Positions 22,511 through 35,271 are shown, counted from the first letter of the stretch. The stretch: DNA of 64,000 nucleotides from Kitagawia praeruptora (GCA_037693485.1 CM075351.1:15309001-15373000); one strand, 5' to 3'. Translations and numbers: made by a program. The notes: generated by a model from the sequence alone, not told the origin.

Positions 22511-24435
22511 AACAACCTCATCATCATGATTCTACTCCTACAATATGACCGTAAAGAAGGGGCCTAAACTTAAATGGAATACATAAAGCTCGTTTAAGTA
22601 CAATACATTCCCACGTACTTCACCTATTTCAATAATCAAACTGAAATAATCAAAGTAAATATCAATACATACATATAAACAAATCAAAGCAACCAGTTAA
22701 CTATAAACAAATATCAATACATACATATAGTAAGCTTCATACAGAGAGAGGGGGAGAGAAAGGGAGGGAGAGATTGGGAGAGAGTATAGAAATGGAGGAT
22801 ATACCTTTGAGATGTTTATGGCGGAGAGCGAGATGTTAATGTTGGGGAGAGGAACGGAGAAGTAGCAGCGAGATGATAACCATTTTTCAAAAGAAACAAT
22901 CCATTTTTTGTTTATTTTAAAAGAGTTACAATTTTATTAATTACAAAAAATAGTTTATGCATGCAAAAATAAAAATATGTTTAAACATATATAAATATAA
23001 AAAAGTGATCGGATGCAAATACAAAAAAGTGCAAATTGTAGCGGGTTAGAAAGTTAAGGGATGCAAAGTGCAATAAGCCCAAACCAAGGGGATGCGAAGT
23101 GCAAATTAGTCAAGATCGTATGTATATGTTTATATGTGAAAAGTCTGATTTACCCATCTTGATTGACGGTAATGGTCAGACTTAACGGCGCAAATGTAAA
23201 AGGGATGCAAACTGTAGCTGGTTAGAAAGTTAAGGGATGCAAAGTGCATATATGAATACTACAGAGTGCAAAGTGCAATAAGCCCAAACCAAGGGGATGC
23301 AAAGTGCATATTATTCATAAAATTATAGGATTACAGAAAAATATTACTTATGTTATTTATGCCACTCATTAGTTCAATAATAAAATTTTAATTAAATTAG
23401 ATTTCCAATAATTTGAAAGATACGAATTTGGGTAACTGTACTTACTAATCAGGTATTTTGGTACAAAATAGTGTCATTACTACAGGAAAAAATTATAAAC
23501 TATTTTTATTATTTATTTAAAATTATTTAAAAAATTAAGAATACATAACATACATATTTTTTATATATTCGTTATTTGACAACTTAGTAAGATTATAATA
23601 AAAATTTAAAATTAGGGTTTTTTTCAAAAATATCCAAGTTGCAAATTTTTTTAAAAACCTGATTTGCAACCAAATACAACTATTTCAACCTCTCGTTTGC
23701 ACCATATTTGCAACTAAAACCGTATTTTTGCAAAAAAGTTGAAAAATTAAGTATTTTTGATAATTCCCTGTGATTATAATAAATTTCCAGCAATTTTTTT
23801 TAATTTTATGGGAAGTAGGAATTTAATGGTGATACTTGAATAAGGATGAAATTAAATTTGGTATTCAAGTAAATTAAAAGAAGTTTCATTTATTAATAAA
23901 AATTATACACTTGTTAATGTTTTATAAAAAATTGTACGATTACTATATGTATTTGTTGGTACTTTGTAAAAAATTATAGCAATTCTTAGATATTTTACCT
24001 TATATTTGTTGATATTTTTAATATCGTAATCTTTTACTATTAAAAAATTACAAATAAATGCAATTATGATAGGATTTCTATTTTAAAAAAAAATTAAAAT
24101 TGTTGAAATATAGGATTTTATTAAAAAAAAATTACTACAAATAAATGAATTATAACTATAATAAAAATTAATTTTTTAATTAATTTTTTAGAAAATAACA
24201 TAAAATTTAATAAAAATATGATTTTAGAGATTAAACCAAAATATGAAGATAAACAGGGTTTTGTTTATTAATAAAAGTTACAGATTATGATTTTCTTACT
24301 AAAAATATGTTATATTAGTTATTATTTTATTGTCATGCTCATTATATTTTTTTGCATTAAAAAATAAGCATGGAAATGAGTACACAAAACAGTAATTAAT
24401 TTACTACTTTAAGCATCCTAAGCAATTTCTGTAAA
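22511..24435. other. AT-rich region without a gene, with a duplicated block
   Basis: No coding region is supported. A GA-rich patch lies at 22740-22870. A block with AAGTTAAGGGATGCAAAGTG and CAATAAGCCCAAACC occurs at about 23036-23109 and again, expanded, at 23210-23312. It may be part of a degraded DNA transposon. The rest, to 24435, is A/T runs. Confidence 0.5.
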
Positions 24436-24772
24436 CTAGCTTTATACCCGTGCGATGCACGGGTAGCTTTATTAATATTTTATAGTACAACTTTAATTAT
24501 AATTTTATTCTTGTAAAATTAATTTTATAGCATTTTGAATAATTTGTTTTTACTTTTAAAAAAAATAATACATATATTATATGGTTTGTAGTATACATTT
24601 GTTTTTTTCTTATAAATTATTTTTTTATAATTTATATTTCAAAGTTTAGGCTAACATATTTTTTAGTATTTCATAATTATTTTTGATTTTTTTATTTTAT
24701 TAAATTACTTATGATATACCTGAAACATATACGTACTATATTCAAAATCATTAAAGATTCTATTTTTAATGA

Positions 24773-25156
24773 TTTTAATAAAAATCATTAAAGATTCTAT
24801 TTTTAGGTTTGACAACAAATATATTTCTAAAAACTAAATTTAAAAAATGTGAGGTCAAATCAACAAATAAACAAATTCTTACTTTGCAAAGAAAAAATTT
24901 AAATTAAAAAAATGAACATAAATCAATTAATGAACATATTTTAAATTAGAAATTATTTTTTGGGTGTTTGGATTGCTTTCTAATTTAAAATATGTTCATT
25001 AATTGATTTATGTTTATTTTTTTAATTTAAATTTTTTCTTTGCAAAGTAAGAATTTGTTTATTTGTTGATTTGACCTCACATTTTTTAAATTTAAATTTT
25101 AGAAATATATTTGTTGTCAAACCTAAAAATAGAATCTTTAATGATTTTTATTAAAA
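24773..25156. repeat. Long near-perfect inverted repeat (180-bp arms, 24-bp loop)
   Basis: Arms 24773-24952 and 24977-25156 are almost perfectly complementary over 180 bases, with a 24-base spacer rich in T and G. Transcription would give a long hairpin RNA. Confidence 0.85.
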
Positions 25157-26599
25157 TAATTTTTCTTAAACTACTCTTATTTGGTAAACGATATTTTTTT
25201 GTAAATTATATTTTAAGTTTAGCCTAATTAATATTTTAACATTTCATTTTTTTAGGTTGTTTTCTTCTATTTAAATAGAATATACATTATGTGTGGGAAC
25301 TTATATTGATTCACTATTATTTATATATATGTGTGTGTTTATGTAATTGTGAGCACACATACATTTGTACCTTTTTTAAAGAAAATATGTACTATCTTTT
25401 ATATTTTTGTGTTGGTTTATATTTGTTTTCAGTGCATTTTATTAAACTTTATTGTTGATTTTAGTTTTCTTAATTTAGATTTTTTTTAATTGACGTTTGT
25501 TTTGTAGATTGTATTTTGTTGAATTTTGGTATCATTTCTAATTGTGGCATGTTTTTTATTACCTTTTTAATATTTTATTTTACCATATATTTTTTAAAGA
25601 ATTTTTTGATTTGTAATTAAATATACTTTTATTTTGTAATCGATTTTTTTTTAAATTATACTTTGAGATTTAGCCTAAAATATATTTTAATGTTTCATAT
25701 TTTTTGGCGTATTTTTTTCTATTTATTAGAATATATATAATATACTTTATACATGTGGGAACTTATTGTAATTTAAAAAAAGTTTTTACTATTTTTTATA
25801 TTTTTGTGTTGGTGTTTATTAATTTCAAGTGCATTATATTAAAGTTTATTGTTGACTTTAGTTTTATAAATTCGGATTTTTTTGAATTAATGTTTGTTTT
25901 GTAAATTATATTTTGTTAAATTTAATATGGTGTCATTTCTAATTATGACATTTTTTATTACATTTTTAATATCTAGTTTAACCATATATTTTCTTTAAAA
26001 AATTGATTTAAAATTAAATGTAAATTCTAGTTTTTTAAAAAACTATTTTTTGAATTAAAATTCTAATGATATTTCATTATATATGAAGAATTAATTTGTG
26101 ATTTATAAGTTTTGTGATACTATAACAATTTTTCCTATAACTTGAATTTATGTACCACCAAATTAAGGATATGAACCTCTTTATACCAATTGTATTATAT
26201 ATGCACGGATTATTTTACTAATCTTTTATAATAAATTTTTCATTATGATTTTTTTTGTCAAAAGTAGTGTTTATAATATTTTGAATTGCTTTTTTAATTT
26301 TAATGTTAATAAATTAATAATATGCATGTATTTAGTAATTATATATATACTAAAACTATTACGGAAATTTTTTTAACTTATAATAATAAATAATTAAGTT
26401 GATAATGAATATTTTATTAGTTTTATTCTTTACTAATTTATTTAAATTAAGATCAACCTTAAGGAATTCTAGTAACAAAGTGCGTCTCTCCCTATGGTGA
26501 GAGTTTTTTCTGTCTTGTTCAAGTGACAAGTATAAGTTTTTACGTATTTGAGTTATCAATCAAATATCCATCTCTTTAGTATTCAGTTACAATATTTTC

Positions 26600-27790
26600 A
26601 TGGACTATCCAAAACAATCATTAGATGAATTATATGCAAAGCTGTCGATAGAAGATGAAGAGGAAGGAGGGGTGATTGTTGCATCAGAAGAGATAGTTAA
26701 AAAGAAAGATGCACTGGTATTGGTTGGGCGTTTCTTGACAGATAAGAATGTTAATTTTACGGCAATGCAGAACTTGTTAGCAGCTCTATGGCGCCCGAAG
26801 GAAGGAGTTGAAATTCATGATATAGGTGGAATGAGATACACGTTTGTCTTTTATCATCCACTAGATCTACAAAAAGTTCTTGAAGGTGGCCCGTGGTCGT
26901 TTGAACAAAATCTGTTAGTGTGCAGTGAAGTCCAGGAGAATATGAATCCAAGGGAGGTGATATTGGACGTTACGGAAATGTGGGTGCAAGTCTATGATTT
27001 ACCGATTGGTTTCATATCAGAAAGTATAATGCAAAGTATTGGCAATTATATTGGTAAGTATGTCAAATCAGACTTGGCAAAAAATGATGGTAATTGGAGA
27101 GAGTATGTCCGAGTTCGAGTTCAAATGAAGGTCAGTAAACCATTAAAACGCAGGATGAAAATCAAGAGGGCTGGAGGAGAATGGAGTTGGATCAATTTTA
27201 AATATGAGAGATTACCAACATTTTGTTTTGTATGTGGAATATTGGGACATGGAGAAAGGGATTGCAATGTTGTATATGCAAACGCAGGAAAGGTAATAGA
27301 GAAAGCTTATGGACCATGGCTCAGAGCACCGGGTAGAGGTGTTAAAAATAATACGGGAGCAAGGTGGCTGAGGAACGGTGGTGGTGGGAGCTCACAGTGG
27401 GCGGGAAGCACCAGTCAAGCTAATTTTTCGGGTAGTAGGGGGTGTGAAGATAGTACTCTGGCGAGATTTCAGGAGGTAGATGGGATTGTTGGCGAAAATA
27501 ATGCAGAGAGGGGAAGGATAACAGTATTGGCAAGAAATCAGGGAGAAGAGCCTAACAGAAATTTAAATGTGATGGAGACAGAAAATGAGGAAAATCAGGA
27601 GGATAATGTTGTATTTGATTCAAAAAGGCGCCGAGTTGAGAATATTGAGCAGATAACTGATGATGGGCCGATACAGATGGCAACAGATGGGCCAATAAAA
27701 CTGAGTGAAGTAAAAGAAAATCAAGGAAATAGCGATCCAAAAAACGTGCAGCTGGCGGGTCTTGGTCTCCAGGCCCGCCAAGGATTATGA
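26600..27790 (+). CDS. LINE ORF1 (nucleic-acid-binding protein)
   Basis: This protein of 396 residues probably coats LINE RNA and acts as a chaperone during target-primed reverse transcription. Residues about 35-200 have the look of plant LINE/DUF4283-type ORF1 domains (WRPKEGVEIHDIG, VLEGGPWSFEQNLLV, WVQVYDLPIGF). A zinc knuckle CFVCGILGHGERDC (CX2CX4HX4C) lies at about residues 213-226. The rest is Gly/Asn/Glu-rich and probably unstructured. The start follows an AT-rich leader with no upstream in-frame Met of note. The stop overlaps the ORF2 start in ATGA (27787-27790), suggesting reinitiation. Confidence 0.85.
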   Translation: MDYPKQSLDELYAKLSIEDEEEGGVIVASEEIVKKKDALVLVGRFLTDKNVNFTAMQNLLAALWRPKEGVEIHDIGGMRYTFVFYHPLDLQKVLEGGPWSFEQNLLVCSEVQENMNPREVILDVTEMWVQVYDLPIGFISESIMQSIGNYIGKYVKSDLAKNDGNWREYVRVRVQMKVSKPLKRRMKIKRAGGEWSWINFKYERLPTFCFVCGILGHGERDCNVVYANAGKVIEKAYGPWLRAPGRGVKNNTGARWLRNGGGGSSQWAGSTSQANFSGSRGCEDSTLARFQEVDGIVGENNAERGRITVLARNQGEEPNRNLNVMETENEENQEDNVVFDSKRRRVENIEQITDDGPIQMATDGPIKLSEVKENQGNSDPKNVQLAGLGLQARQGL

Positions 27791-30700
27791 GTCTTATAGG
27801 GTGGAACTGTCGTGGGCTGGCCAACCCACGAGCAGTTAATTTTTTTAAGGAGCTAGTCCAACAAGTAAGGCCCAGTTTAATTTTTCTTTCTGAAATTCTA
27901 GGTAATAAGAAAAAAGTAGAGAAGTGGTGTAGAATGATTCATTTTGCGGAGTGTTTTGTCGTTGAATCAGAGGGTCAAGGGGGTGGTTTAGCATTATTAT
28001 GGAAAAATTCTGGAGGGGTAGAAATAAAGTGTAGTTGTAACCATTATATAGATTTCGAAGTTGTCTGTGAGCAAGTAGGCCGTTGGAGGTATACAGGGTT
28101 CTATGGGTGTCCTGAAAGGTATAGAAGGCAAGAGTCTTGGAGTTTACTGCGAGAGTTAGCTGATGAATCAAGGTTACCATGGTGTGTGGTAGGAGACTTC
28201 AATGATATGATGTATGCACACGAAAAGCTTGGAGGTAGACCTCATCCTAGGGTACTACTAGAAGGGTTTACAAATACGGTGAATGATTGTGGTTTGAAAG
28301 ATATGGGGTTTATAGGAAATGAATTTACATGGGAGAGATCAAGGGGTCAACAAAACTGGCTGCAGGAACGTCTTGATAGAGGTTTAGCGAATAAGAGATG
28401 GCAACATATGTTTCCTGATGCGCAGGTTAGAGTTTGGGATGTGTCAACATCGGACCATCTTCCGTTGGTAATAGAGTTGAACAGACAAGTATACGTCCCA
28501 AGAGGTAGGCGTTTCAGGTTTGAGAATATATGGATAAAGGAAGCAGATTGCTATAACTTAATTAAGGACAGTTGGGATGCTCATGAGGGAGTCAGTATTA
28601 TGGAGAAAATTCAATATTGCACGATGAAACTGGAGGAATGGGGAGGGGGGCAGTTGAAGGATTTGGGGTTGAAGATTAAGCATAGTAAGGGAATATTGAC
28701 AAGGTTAAGATCGAGACGGGATGATTATGGGGCTAGGTTGTATAATGAGGAAAGAGATAAGTATCTTCGATTGCTGGAGAAATGAGAAATTTTCTGGAGT
28801 CAAAGGGCAAAGCAGTTTTGGCTAAAACTTGGAGATCAAAATTCTAGATTTTTTCATAATTATGCTACAGGACGAAAGAAGCAAAATCAATTAAAAGGGT
28901 TGAGGAACGATGTTAGAGATTGGAAAGAAACAGCAGAAGATATGCAGGAGATTGTGGTGGATTATTTTGGAAGATTGTTTAAATCTACAGAAAGCACAGA
29001 GGAGATAACGGAAAGGGAGGTAGTCCCACAGGTCACTGAGGAACAGAATATATATCTGATTCAGCCTATTGAGAAAGACGAAGTCAAAGAAGCTGTATTT
29101 TCGATGCACCCAGAGAAATCACCGGGTGATGATGGACTTAACCCTGCATTTTATCAAACATACTGGAGTATAGTTGGTAATGATGTGGTAAAGTTCTGTG
29201 TGGATTTCTTTGAAACTGGAGATATGAAGTTTGAGGTAAATCGCACTATAGTTTGCCTTATCCCGAAAGTGAAAAACCCTCAGTACATGACTGATTTGAG
29301 GCCGATATCATTATGCAATGTGCTATTTCGAATTTTGTCGAAAGTAATGGCTAATAGACTTAAATGTTGTTTGCCTAGTTTGGTATCAATAAACCAAAGT
29401 GCTTTTGTGGAAGGAAGGTTACTGACAGACAATGCGCTGGTGGCGTTTGAATTAAATCATTATCTTCGAAGAAAAACCCAAGGGAGATATGGATATGCAG
29501 GATTAAAGATTGATATTTCTAAAGCATACGATCGGCTTGAATGGAAGTTTGTTGACCATATGTTTAGAAAGTTTGGGTTTCACCAGCTGTGGATTGAGAG
29601 AATAATGGCATGTATTAGGACTGTTTCGTATAGTTTTCTGCAACAAGGCAAGGTCTTTGGTGAGGTAAAACCAGAGAGAGGCATACGCCAAGGGGATCCT
29701 ATTTCCCCTTATGTCTATATTCTATGTGCTGAAGGTCTTAGCTCGATGATCAGAAGAAATGAAGAGGTGGGATTGCTTCATGGGTGTAAGATTGCTAACG
29801 GAGCACCAAGGGTATCTCATTTATTATTTGCTGATGATTGCTATCTGTTCTTTAAAGCAACGAGGGGTGAGGCTGGAGTAATGAAGAATATTCTGAAAAG
29901 ATATGAGGCAATGTCGGGGCAAGCGATCAATTTCAATAAATCTAGTATCACATTCAGTCCAAATACAGCAGTAGAAGATAAAAGAAGGATTTGTGAAACG
30001 TTGGAGGTGGTGGAAGTGGATACACCTGGAAAGTATTTGGGTATACCAATGGTGGTGGGAAGAAAAAAGAAGGAAGTTTTTGGTTTCCTTACTGATAAGG
30101 TGAAACAAAAGTTACAGCTCTGGAGTAATAAGAAGATGTCGAAGGCGGGGAAATATACTTTATTGAAGTCAGCAGGTCAGGTGGTGCCAAATTTCTGGAT
30201 GAATCTTATGACTATACCGAATGAAGTTTGTAGTGTAATTCAAAGGCCAATGAATCAGTTTTGGTGGGGGAATGGAGGACAAAGTAAGGGAATTAAGTGG
30301 ATGGCGTGGGGAAGAATGTGTGAAGACAAGGAGAGTGGTGGGTTGGGGTATAAGGATTTGCAACAATTTAATCTGGCGATGCTTGCAAAGCAAGGATGGA
30401 GGTTGGTAAATGGGGAGAATAAATTTGTTACAAGCATTATGAAAGCTAGATATTTCCCAAAAACGGATTTTTTGAATGCTAAACTGGGGGATAACCCGAG
30501 TTATATGTGGCGAAGTATCATGTCGGCTCAGGAGACTGTGAAACAGGGATGCAGAAGGAAAATAGGGAATGGAGAGGATACTTTTGTTTGGAAGGTTCCT
30601 TGGCTTCCAGAAGTGAACAATGGAATGCTTACAACAGAAATGCCAGATCAGTTACAGGGTATTAAAGTGAATAGTCTGATGCAAATAGGGGAAAGAAAGT

Positions 30701-31842
30701 GGGATGAAGAGATTCTAAGAGACATATGCAATGAAAGAGATAGGGTATTAATCTCTAAAATATCACTGCCTAGGAGGGAGATGGAGGACTCGTGGTATTG
30801 GATTTTCGATGAGAAAGGGGAGTTTACAGTTAGGAGCTGCTATAATCAGATAAGAGGGGAAAGTAATAGGGAAAATGCAAGTTTCTGGAGGAAGTTATGG
30901 GCACTGAAGTTACCAAGTAAGATTACTCATTTTGTTTGGCGTGCTTGTAGAATGTGTTTACCAACTGCGGTTGACCTGAGAAATAAACGTGTGAATATTG
31001 ATAGTTTGTGTTCGTGGTGTCATGTGCAAGAGGAGAATGGTATTCATATTTTATTTGAATGTACATTTGCAAGAGCAGTCTGGGATGCGGTAGGTTTATC
31101 AGGTCTGATTAATTACGTGGAAGGAGATACTGTACTCGATGTGCTGGTACGAACGTTTGCTACCTGTACACGAGATCAGGCGGCTATAATAGCTCTCTTT
31201 TGTTGGAATCTCTGGAACCGGCGGAATAGATGGATTTGGGACCATATTAGTATGTCTGTGTATGGTACTAAAGCAACAGCACTACGTGTTTTAGAGGAGT
31301 GGAGGAACGCTCAGAAGGAGGAGGTGAAGCAGAAAAGAGCCCAGAATATTGGTAGTAAGGTGTGGAAAAAACCGAGTACAGGATGGGTCAAGATAAATGT
31401 TGATGCTGCGGTAACTCCGGGGGTGCAGCATATAGGAACTGGTGCTGTGATCAGAGACGAAGATGGACGTTTTCTGCACGCGAGATGTATGAAAGTTGCA
31501 GGTGACTGGACTGTTAAGGAAGCAGAGGCTCGAAGCCTCAAGGATGCCATCGACTGGACTCAGGCATTGGGCTTTAAAAAGTGTATATTTGAATCGGACT
31601 CAAAACAGGTGGTGGATGCTTGCAATGGGGGTTCTGGACGATCAAATTTTCATTCCATTGTGGCAGAATGTGTTGATGTTTTTCAGTACCTTGATGAAGT
31701 ACAGGTACAATTTGCTTATAAATCTGCGAATATAGTAGCTCATACGTTAGCCCGAGCTTCTATTTCTATGCCAGGTTTCCATGAATGGCAGGGGAATGCC
31801 CCTGAATTCATTCTTGATGTATTGAACTTTGATTTGAATTAA
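27787..31842 (+). pseudogene. LINE ORF2 (endonuclease, RT, RNase H), one nonsense codon
   Basis: One frame of 1351 codons is broken only by TGA at 28783-28785. Before it lies the APE-type endonuclease that nicks the target: MSLIGWNCRGLANP at the start, VVGDFNDM, and SDHLPL near residue 225. After it come reverse transcriptase (LRPISLCNVLFRILSKV, GIRQGDPISP, and the catalytic FADD at about 29827), a zf-RVT segment (LPSKITHFVWRACRMCLPT) and an RNase H domain (INVDAAVTPG, FESDSKQVVDAC, ANIVAHTLARA). Open lengths on the two sides are 332 and 980 residues. The stop falls between endonuclease and RT, so this copy cannot make full ORF2 without readthrough. Confidence 0.9.
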
Positions 31843-31955
31843 TGAAATGCAAGTACTTTTGTTTCAAAAAAAAAAATTTATTTAAATTTTATTGTTGATG
31901 AAATTTAATATTTTGTAACTTTTAAATAATTAAATTATTATAGGATCTTTTGTGG

Positions 31956-32698
31956 TTATTATATTTAGATTCTCTATAAATTATTTTATTTTGATTTTTT
32001 GAATTTTTATAAATTTATTTAAAACTTTAGTACCAAATCTATAATCTTTGCAAAATAATAAAATGTTAATTTATTGATTTGTGTTGACTTTTTTAGTATA
32101 AATTTTAAAAGCATGTTTGTCGTAAAATCTAAAAGCAAAATTTTATAATGACTTTTTTTTAATAATTAGGTTTTCTTGAAACACTTGTTTGTGGTAAGGT
32201 TTTTTTAATTACATTTTAAAGTTCAGTCTAAAATATTTTTGTATTAATTTTAGTTAACAATAATTTTCTCAGCTTTAATTTTTTACCGTTTTATCATGTG
32301 TTATTATTATTATTTTTTGAACTTATCATTTGTTATTTTAGTGCATTATGTTATATTTATATTCTCTATAAATTATTTTTTTGAATTTTCGGATTGTTTT
32401 TAATCTATTTACAACTTTAGTATCGAATCTAGATCTTTGCAAAATAATAAAATATTAATTTATTGATTTGTGTTGATTTGTTGGTATAAATTCTAAAAAG
32501 ATGTTTGTTGTAAAACCTAAAATGATAAATTTTTATGATTTTTTTAATAAATAGGTTTTCTTGAAAAACTATTTTGTGATAAGGTATTTTTAATTATATT
32601 TTGAACTTTAGTCTAAAATATCTTTGTATTAATTTAATTAACAATAATTTTCACAACTTTGATTTTTTCCTGGTTTTATCATATGTTATTTTAGGGCA
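31956..32698. repeat. Tandem duplication, about 390- and 350-bp copies
   Basis: Copy 1 (about 31956-32345) and copy 2 (about 32351-32698) share many blocks, such as ATTCTCTATAAATTATTTT, CTTTGCAAAATAATAAAAT and TAGGTTTTCTTGAAA. It is a diverged internal repeat of the Helitron. Confidence 0.7.
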
Positions 32699-32928
32699 TT
32701 TTCCTTTGATCTACTTATTTGTTAAATTAAAAAAATACCATTAATTGTAGCCCAACTCCTGGCCCATTTATAATTTTAATGAACTTACCTTTTTAGCCCA
32801 GACGACCACCTAAACTTCCTTACGCTAATTATATATAGGATATAATTATTTTCTTTACATAGCCAAATTAGTGCTAGGTCCGAATTGGGTCCAAAAAAAA
32901 TCCGAAATGATGTGGCATCAATCAACAC

Positions 32929-33180
32929 CATGGTTCTAAAAATCCCTGATTAATCCTCTGTAAGGTAATCAACCGATTCGATTTTTGAAATCCGATTAAT
33001 CCTGTGAATTTATTTAAAATAATATATTTAATTTTAAATTAGACTAATATATTAAATAATATTATAATATCCGATTAGTACTCCGATTAATCCTTCCGAT
33101 CGATTAATCCCTGATTACCCAATTAATCTTAAATCGGTACCTCAATCGATTTATACCGATTACCGATTTTTAGAACCATG
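32929..33180. mobile_element. hAT-type MITE (252 bp), TSD ATCAACAC
   Basis: Terminal inverted repeats CATGGTTCTAAAAATC and GATTTTTAGAACCATG are perfect over 16 bases and are flanked by the 8-bp duplication ATCAACAC (32921-32928 and 33181-33188). An 8-bp duplication is the hAT hallmark. The inside is made of repeated CCGATTAAT-like words and has no ORF. A second family member lies at 46514. Confidence 0.9.
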
Positions 33181-33567
33181 ATCAACACATGTAATTTGGG
33201 AACATTTTTAGATACAATTCCGGGAATTTAACATTTTCCAATTACTTATTGCTTTTCTTATTTTAAACACATGTGCATGTGCTCGTTTTGTAACGTTGAA
33301 AGTGAAATAAAATTTATTTTTCAAGACTAATTTTGTATTGCAAAAAATAAAATAATATGCAAATAAGGTTTTTATTACAAATAAAATTTATTGTATTGAT
33401 TTACATCAAGAATAAAGATGAAACTAAAAAATAGTTCTGTTGCATTTGTTAAAAGTTTCTTATAAATTTTAAGGTATACGTAATGATCATGAAACATTGA
33501 AAGTATTTTTACAAAAGAGATATAAAAACAATTTCTTTAGACAAAAACTATAAAATTTGCATCCATA

Positions 33568-34467
33568 TCTATACTATACTATTATAAGCGAAACAGGGTA
33601 TATTTGGTTTGATACTCTTTTTTTGGTCACTCTTTTACTATTATAAGCGAAACAGGGTATATTTGGTTTGATACTCTTTTTTTGGTCACTCTTTTTTGGT
33701 ACTCTTTTTTGGTCACTCTTTGGTTTGGTTAAATCTCTATTATTAATAAAATTAAAAAAAACACACATAGCCTAAATAATATGTATTAATATTAATATGC
33801 ACCACATACATAAATATAATAATTTAAAATACAACTATAATAATTCAAAATAAAAGCAAAACAGTGTATATTTGGTTTGATACTCTTTTTTATACTATTA
33901 AAAGCAAAACAGGATATATTTGATTTGGTACTCTTTTTTTTGTCACTCTTTTTTACTCTTTTTTTTGTCACTCTTTGGTTTGGTTAAATCTCTTTTATTA
34001 ATAAAATTAAAAAAAAACACACATAGCCTAAATAATATATATTAATATTAATATGCACCACATACACAAATATAATAATTCAAAATACAATTATAATAAT
34101 TCAAAATATAAGCAAAACAGTGTATATTTGGTTTGATACTCTTTTTTTGGTCACTCTCTTTTTGTACTCTTTTTTTTGTCACTCTTTGGTTTGGTTAAAT
34201 ATCTATTATTAATAAAATTCAAAAAAAAACACACATAACCTAAATAATATGTATTAATATTAATATGCACCACATACACAAATATAATAATTCAAAATAC
34301 AATTATAATAATTCAAAATAAATAATTTTAATAATATTTATATACATGGGATTATAAAGTTATAAATTATTTTATTAATAAAAATATATATACAACTTAA
34401 AACTTTAATAATAAAATATAATTAAAAAATTTACAAGCAACCGTGCATCGCACGGGTTATAGGCTAG
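33568..34467 (+). mobile_element. Non-autonomous Helitron (900 bp)
   Basis: It starts TCTATACTATACTATTATAA (after A at 33567). It ends with the hairpin CCGTGCATCGCACGG (34441-34455) plus GTTATAGG and CTAG (before T at 34468). Inside, a segment with ACAGGGTATATTTGGTTTG, TACTCTTTTTTTGGTCACTC and a following AT-rich part recurs about four times. No protein is coded. Confidence 0.8.
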
Positions 34468-34967
34468 TACAGATGGTATACACAAGGATCAATAATTCAA
34501 TACCCTGTAATTAGGCAGTACAAATAGTGCACTGATTATGTATTAAGAATGTTCTACTATTGCCCAGAAATGCGAAATGCGATTAGCTAAACCGTTTTAA
34601 TTATTTTTAAAAAAAGTTTACATATTAAAATATGAAATTGATTTATACATTTAGTTTATCATTATTATTTTTTTTTTTTTGAAACATAGTTTATCATTAT
34701 TATTATATATAAATACTTTATTTATAAACTAGTACTATAAGATACTCCCTCTGTCCCAAAAAACTTTTCTCATTTACTTTGGATACGTTTGTCAACGCAC
34801 ACTTTTAATCATTAATAGGACAAATAGTAAATTAATAAAAAATAGGACAAATACTAATAAAAATTGGATTAATGGACCAAATAAAAAGATGGATCTTGCA
34901 CGAAATATGAATACCTTATCTGAAAATTAATAGTATCATGAATCAATTTAAAGTAAACAATTAATCC
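34468..34967. other. AT-rich spacer with a Stowaway-like end
   Basis: No gene is visible. TACTCCCTCTGTCCCAAAAA at 34743-34762 resembles a Stowaway/mariner terminal repeat, but the opposite end is not found, so at most a fragment remains. Confidence 0.4.
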
Positions 34968-35271
34968 TGTAAAACCCCGTAAATTTTAATTTATTTTATT
35001 ATTAGATATTAGATTTTTAAGTCATTTTTATTTAGATAATTATGTTAATTAGTAATTTTTAGAATTCTTTTTGTGTAAGATATTTTGAATAAGGATTTTA
35101 ATTGTGAAAAGATATTAGAAAATAAGAATCATTTAATTTAAGATATTTGTGTAATAATTGTAATATTTAATCTACTAATTAGAAAAGATTTAGAAAAAAA
35201 AAGAAAAAAAATAGGTTTTAGCCCACCGTAAGTTTAGCCCACCATTAGTGACCTTAATTATTTTAGGGTTT

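Larger units (their letters stand above)
26449..31876 (+). mobile_element. Full-length L1-type LINE with RNase H
   Basis: The element has a 5' UTR of about 150 bp, ORF1, ORF2 and a short poly(A) tail (about 31866-31876). It is flanked by a 14-bp direct repeat AATTTATTTAAATT (26435-26448 and 31875-31888; the last two tail A's are shared). It inserted into the minus-strand Helitron. ORF1 is open and ORF2 is broken by a single stop codon, so the copy looks young. Confidence 0.9.
24436..32840 (-). mobile_element. Helitron-like element, minus strand, with nested LINE
   Basis: On the minus strand the 3' end has the hairpin CCCGTGCATCGCACGGG followed by TATAAAG and a terminal CTAG (plus 24436-24439), next to T. 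The proposed 5' end reads TCCTATATATAATTAGCG (plus end at 32840), next to A. Insertion between A and T is as expected for Helitrons. No Rep/helicase is present, so it is non-autonomous. Without the nested LINE it would be about 3 kb. It holds a long palindrome at 24773-25156 and a tandem duplication at 31956-32698. The 5' end is less certain than the 3' end. Confidence 0.55.

Noticed and set aside
24436..24470. Hairpin read as a transcription terminator
   Set aside because: The CTAG end, the A/T flanks and three similar hairpins in the window fit Helitron 3' ends better, and bacterial-type terminators do not apply here.
34743..34967. Complete Stowaway MITE
   Set aside because: Only one end (CTCCCTCTGTCCC) is present; no inverted partner or paired TA target was found.
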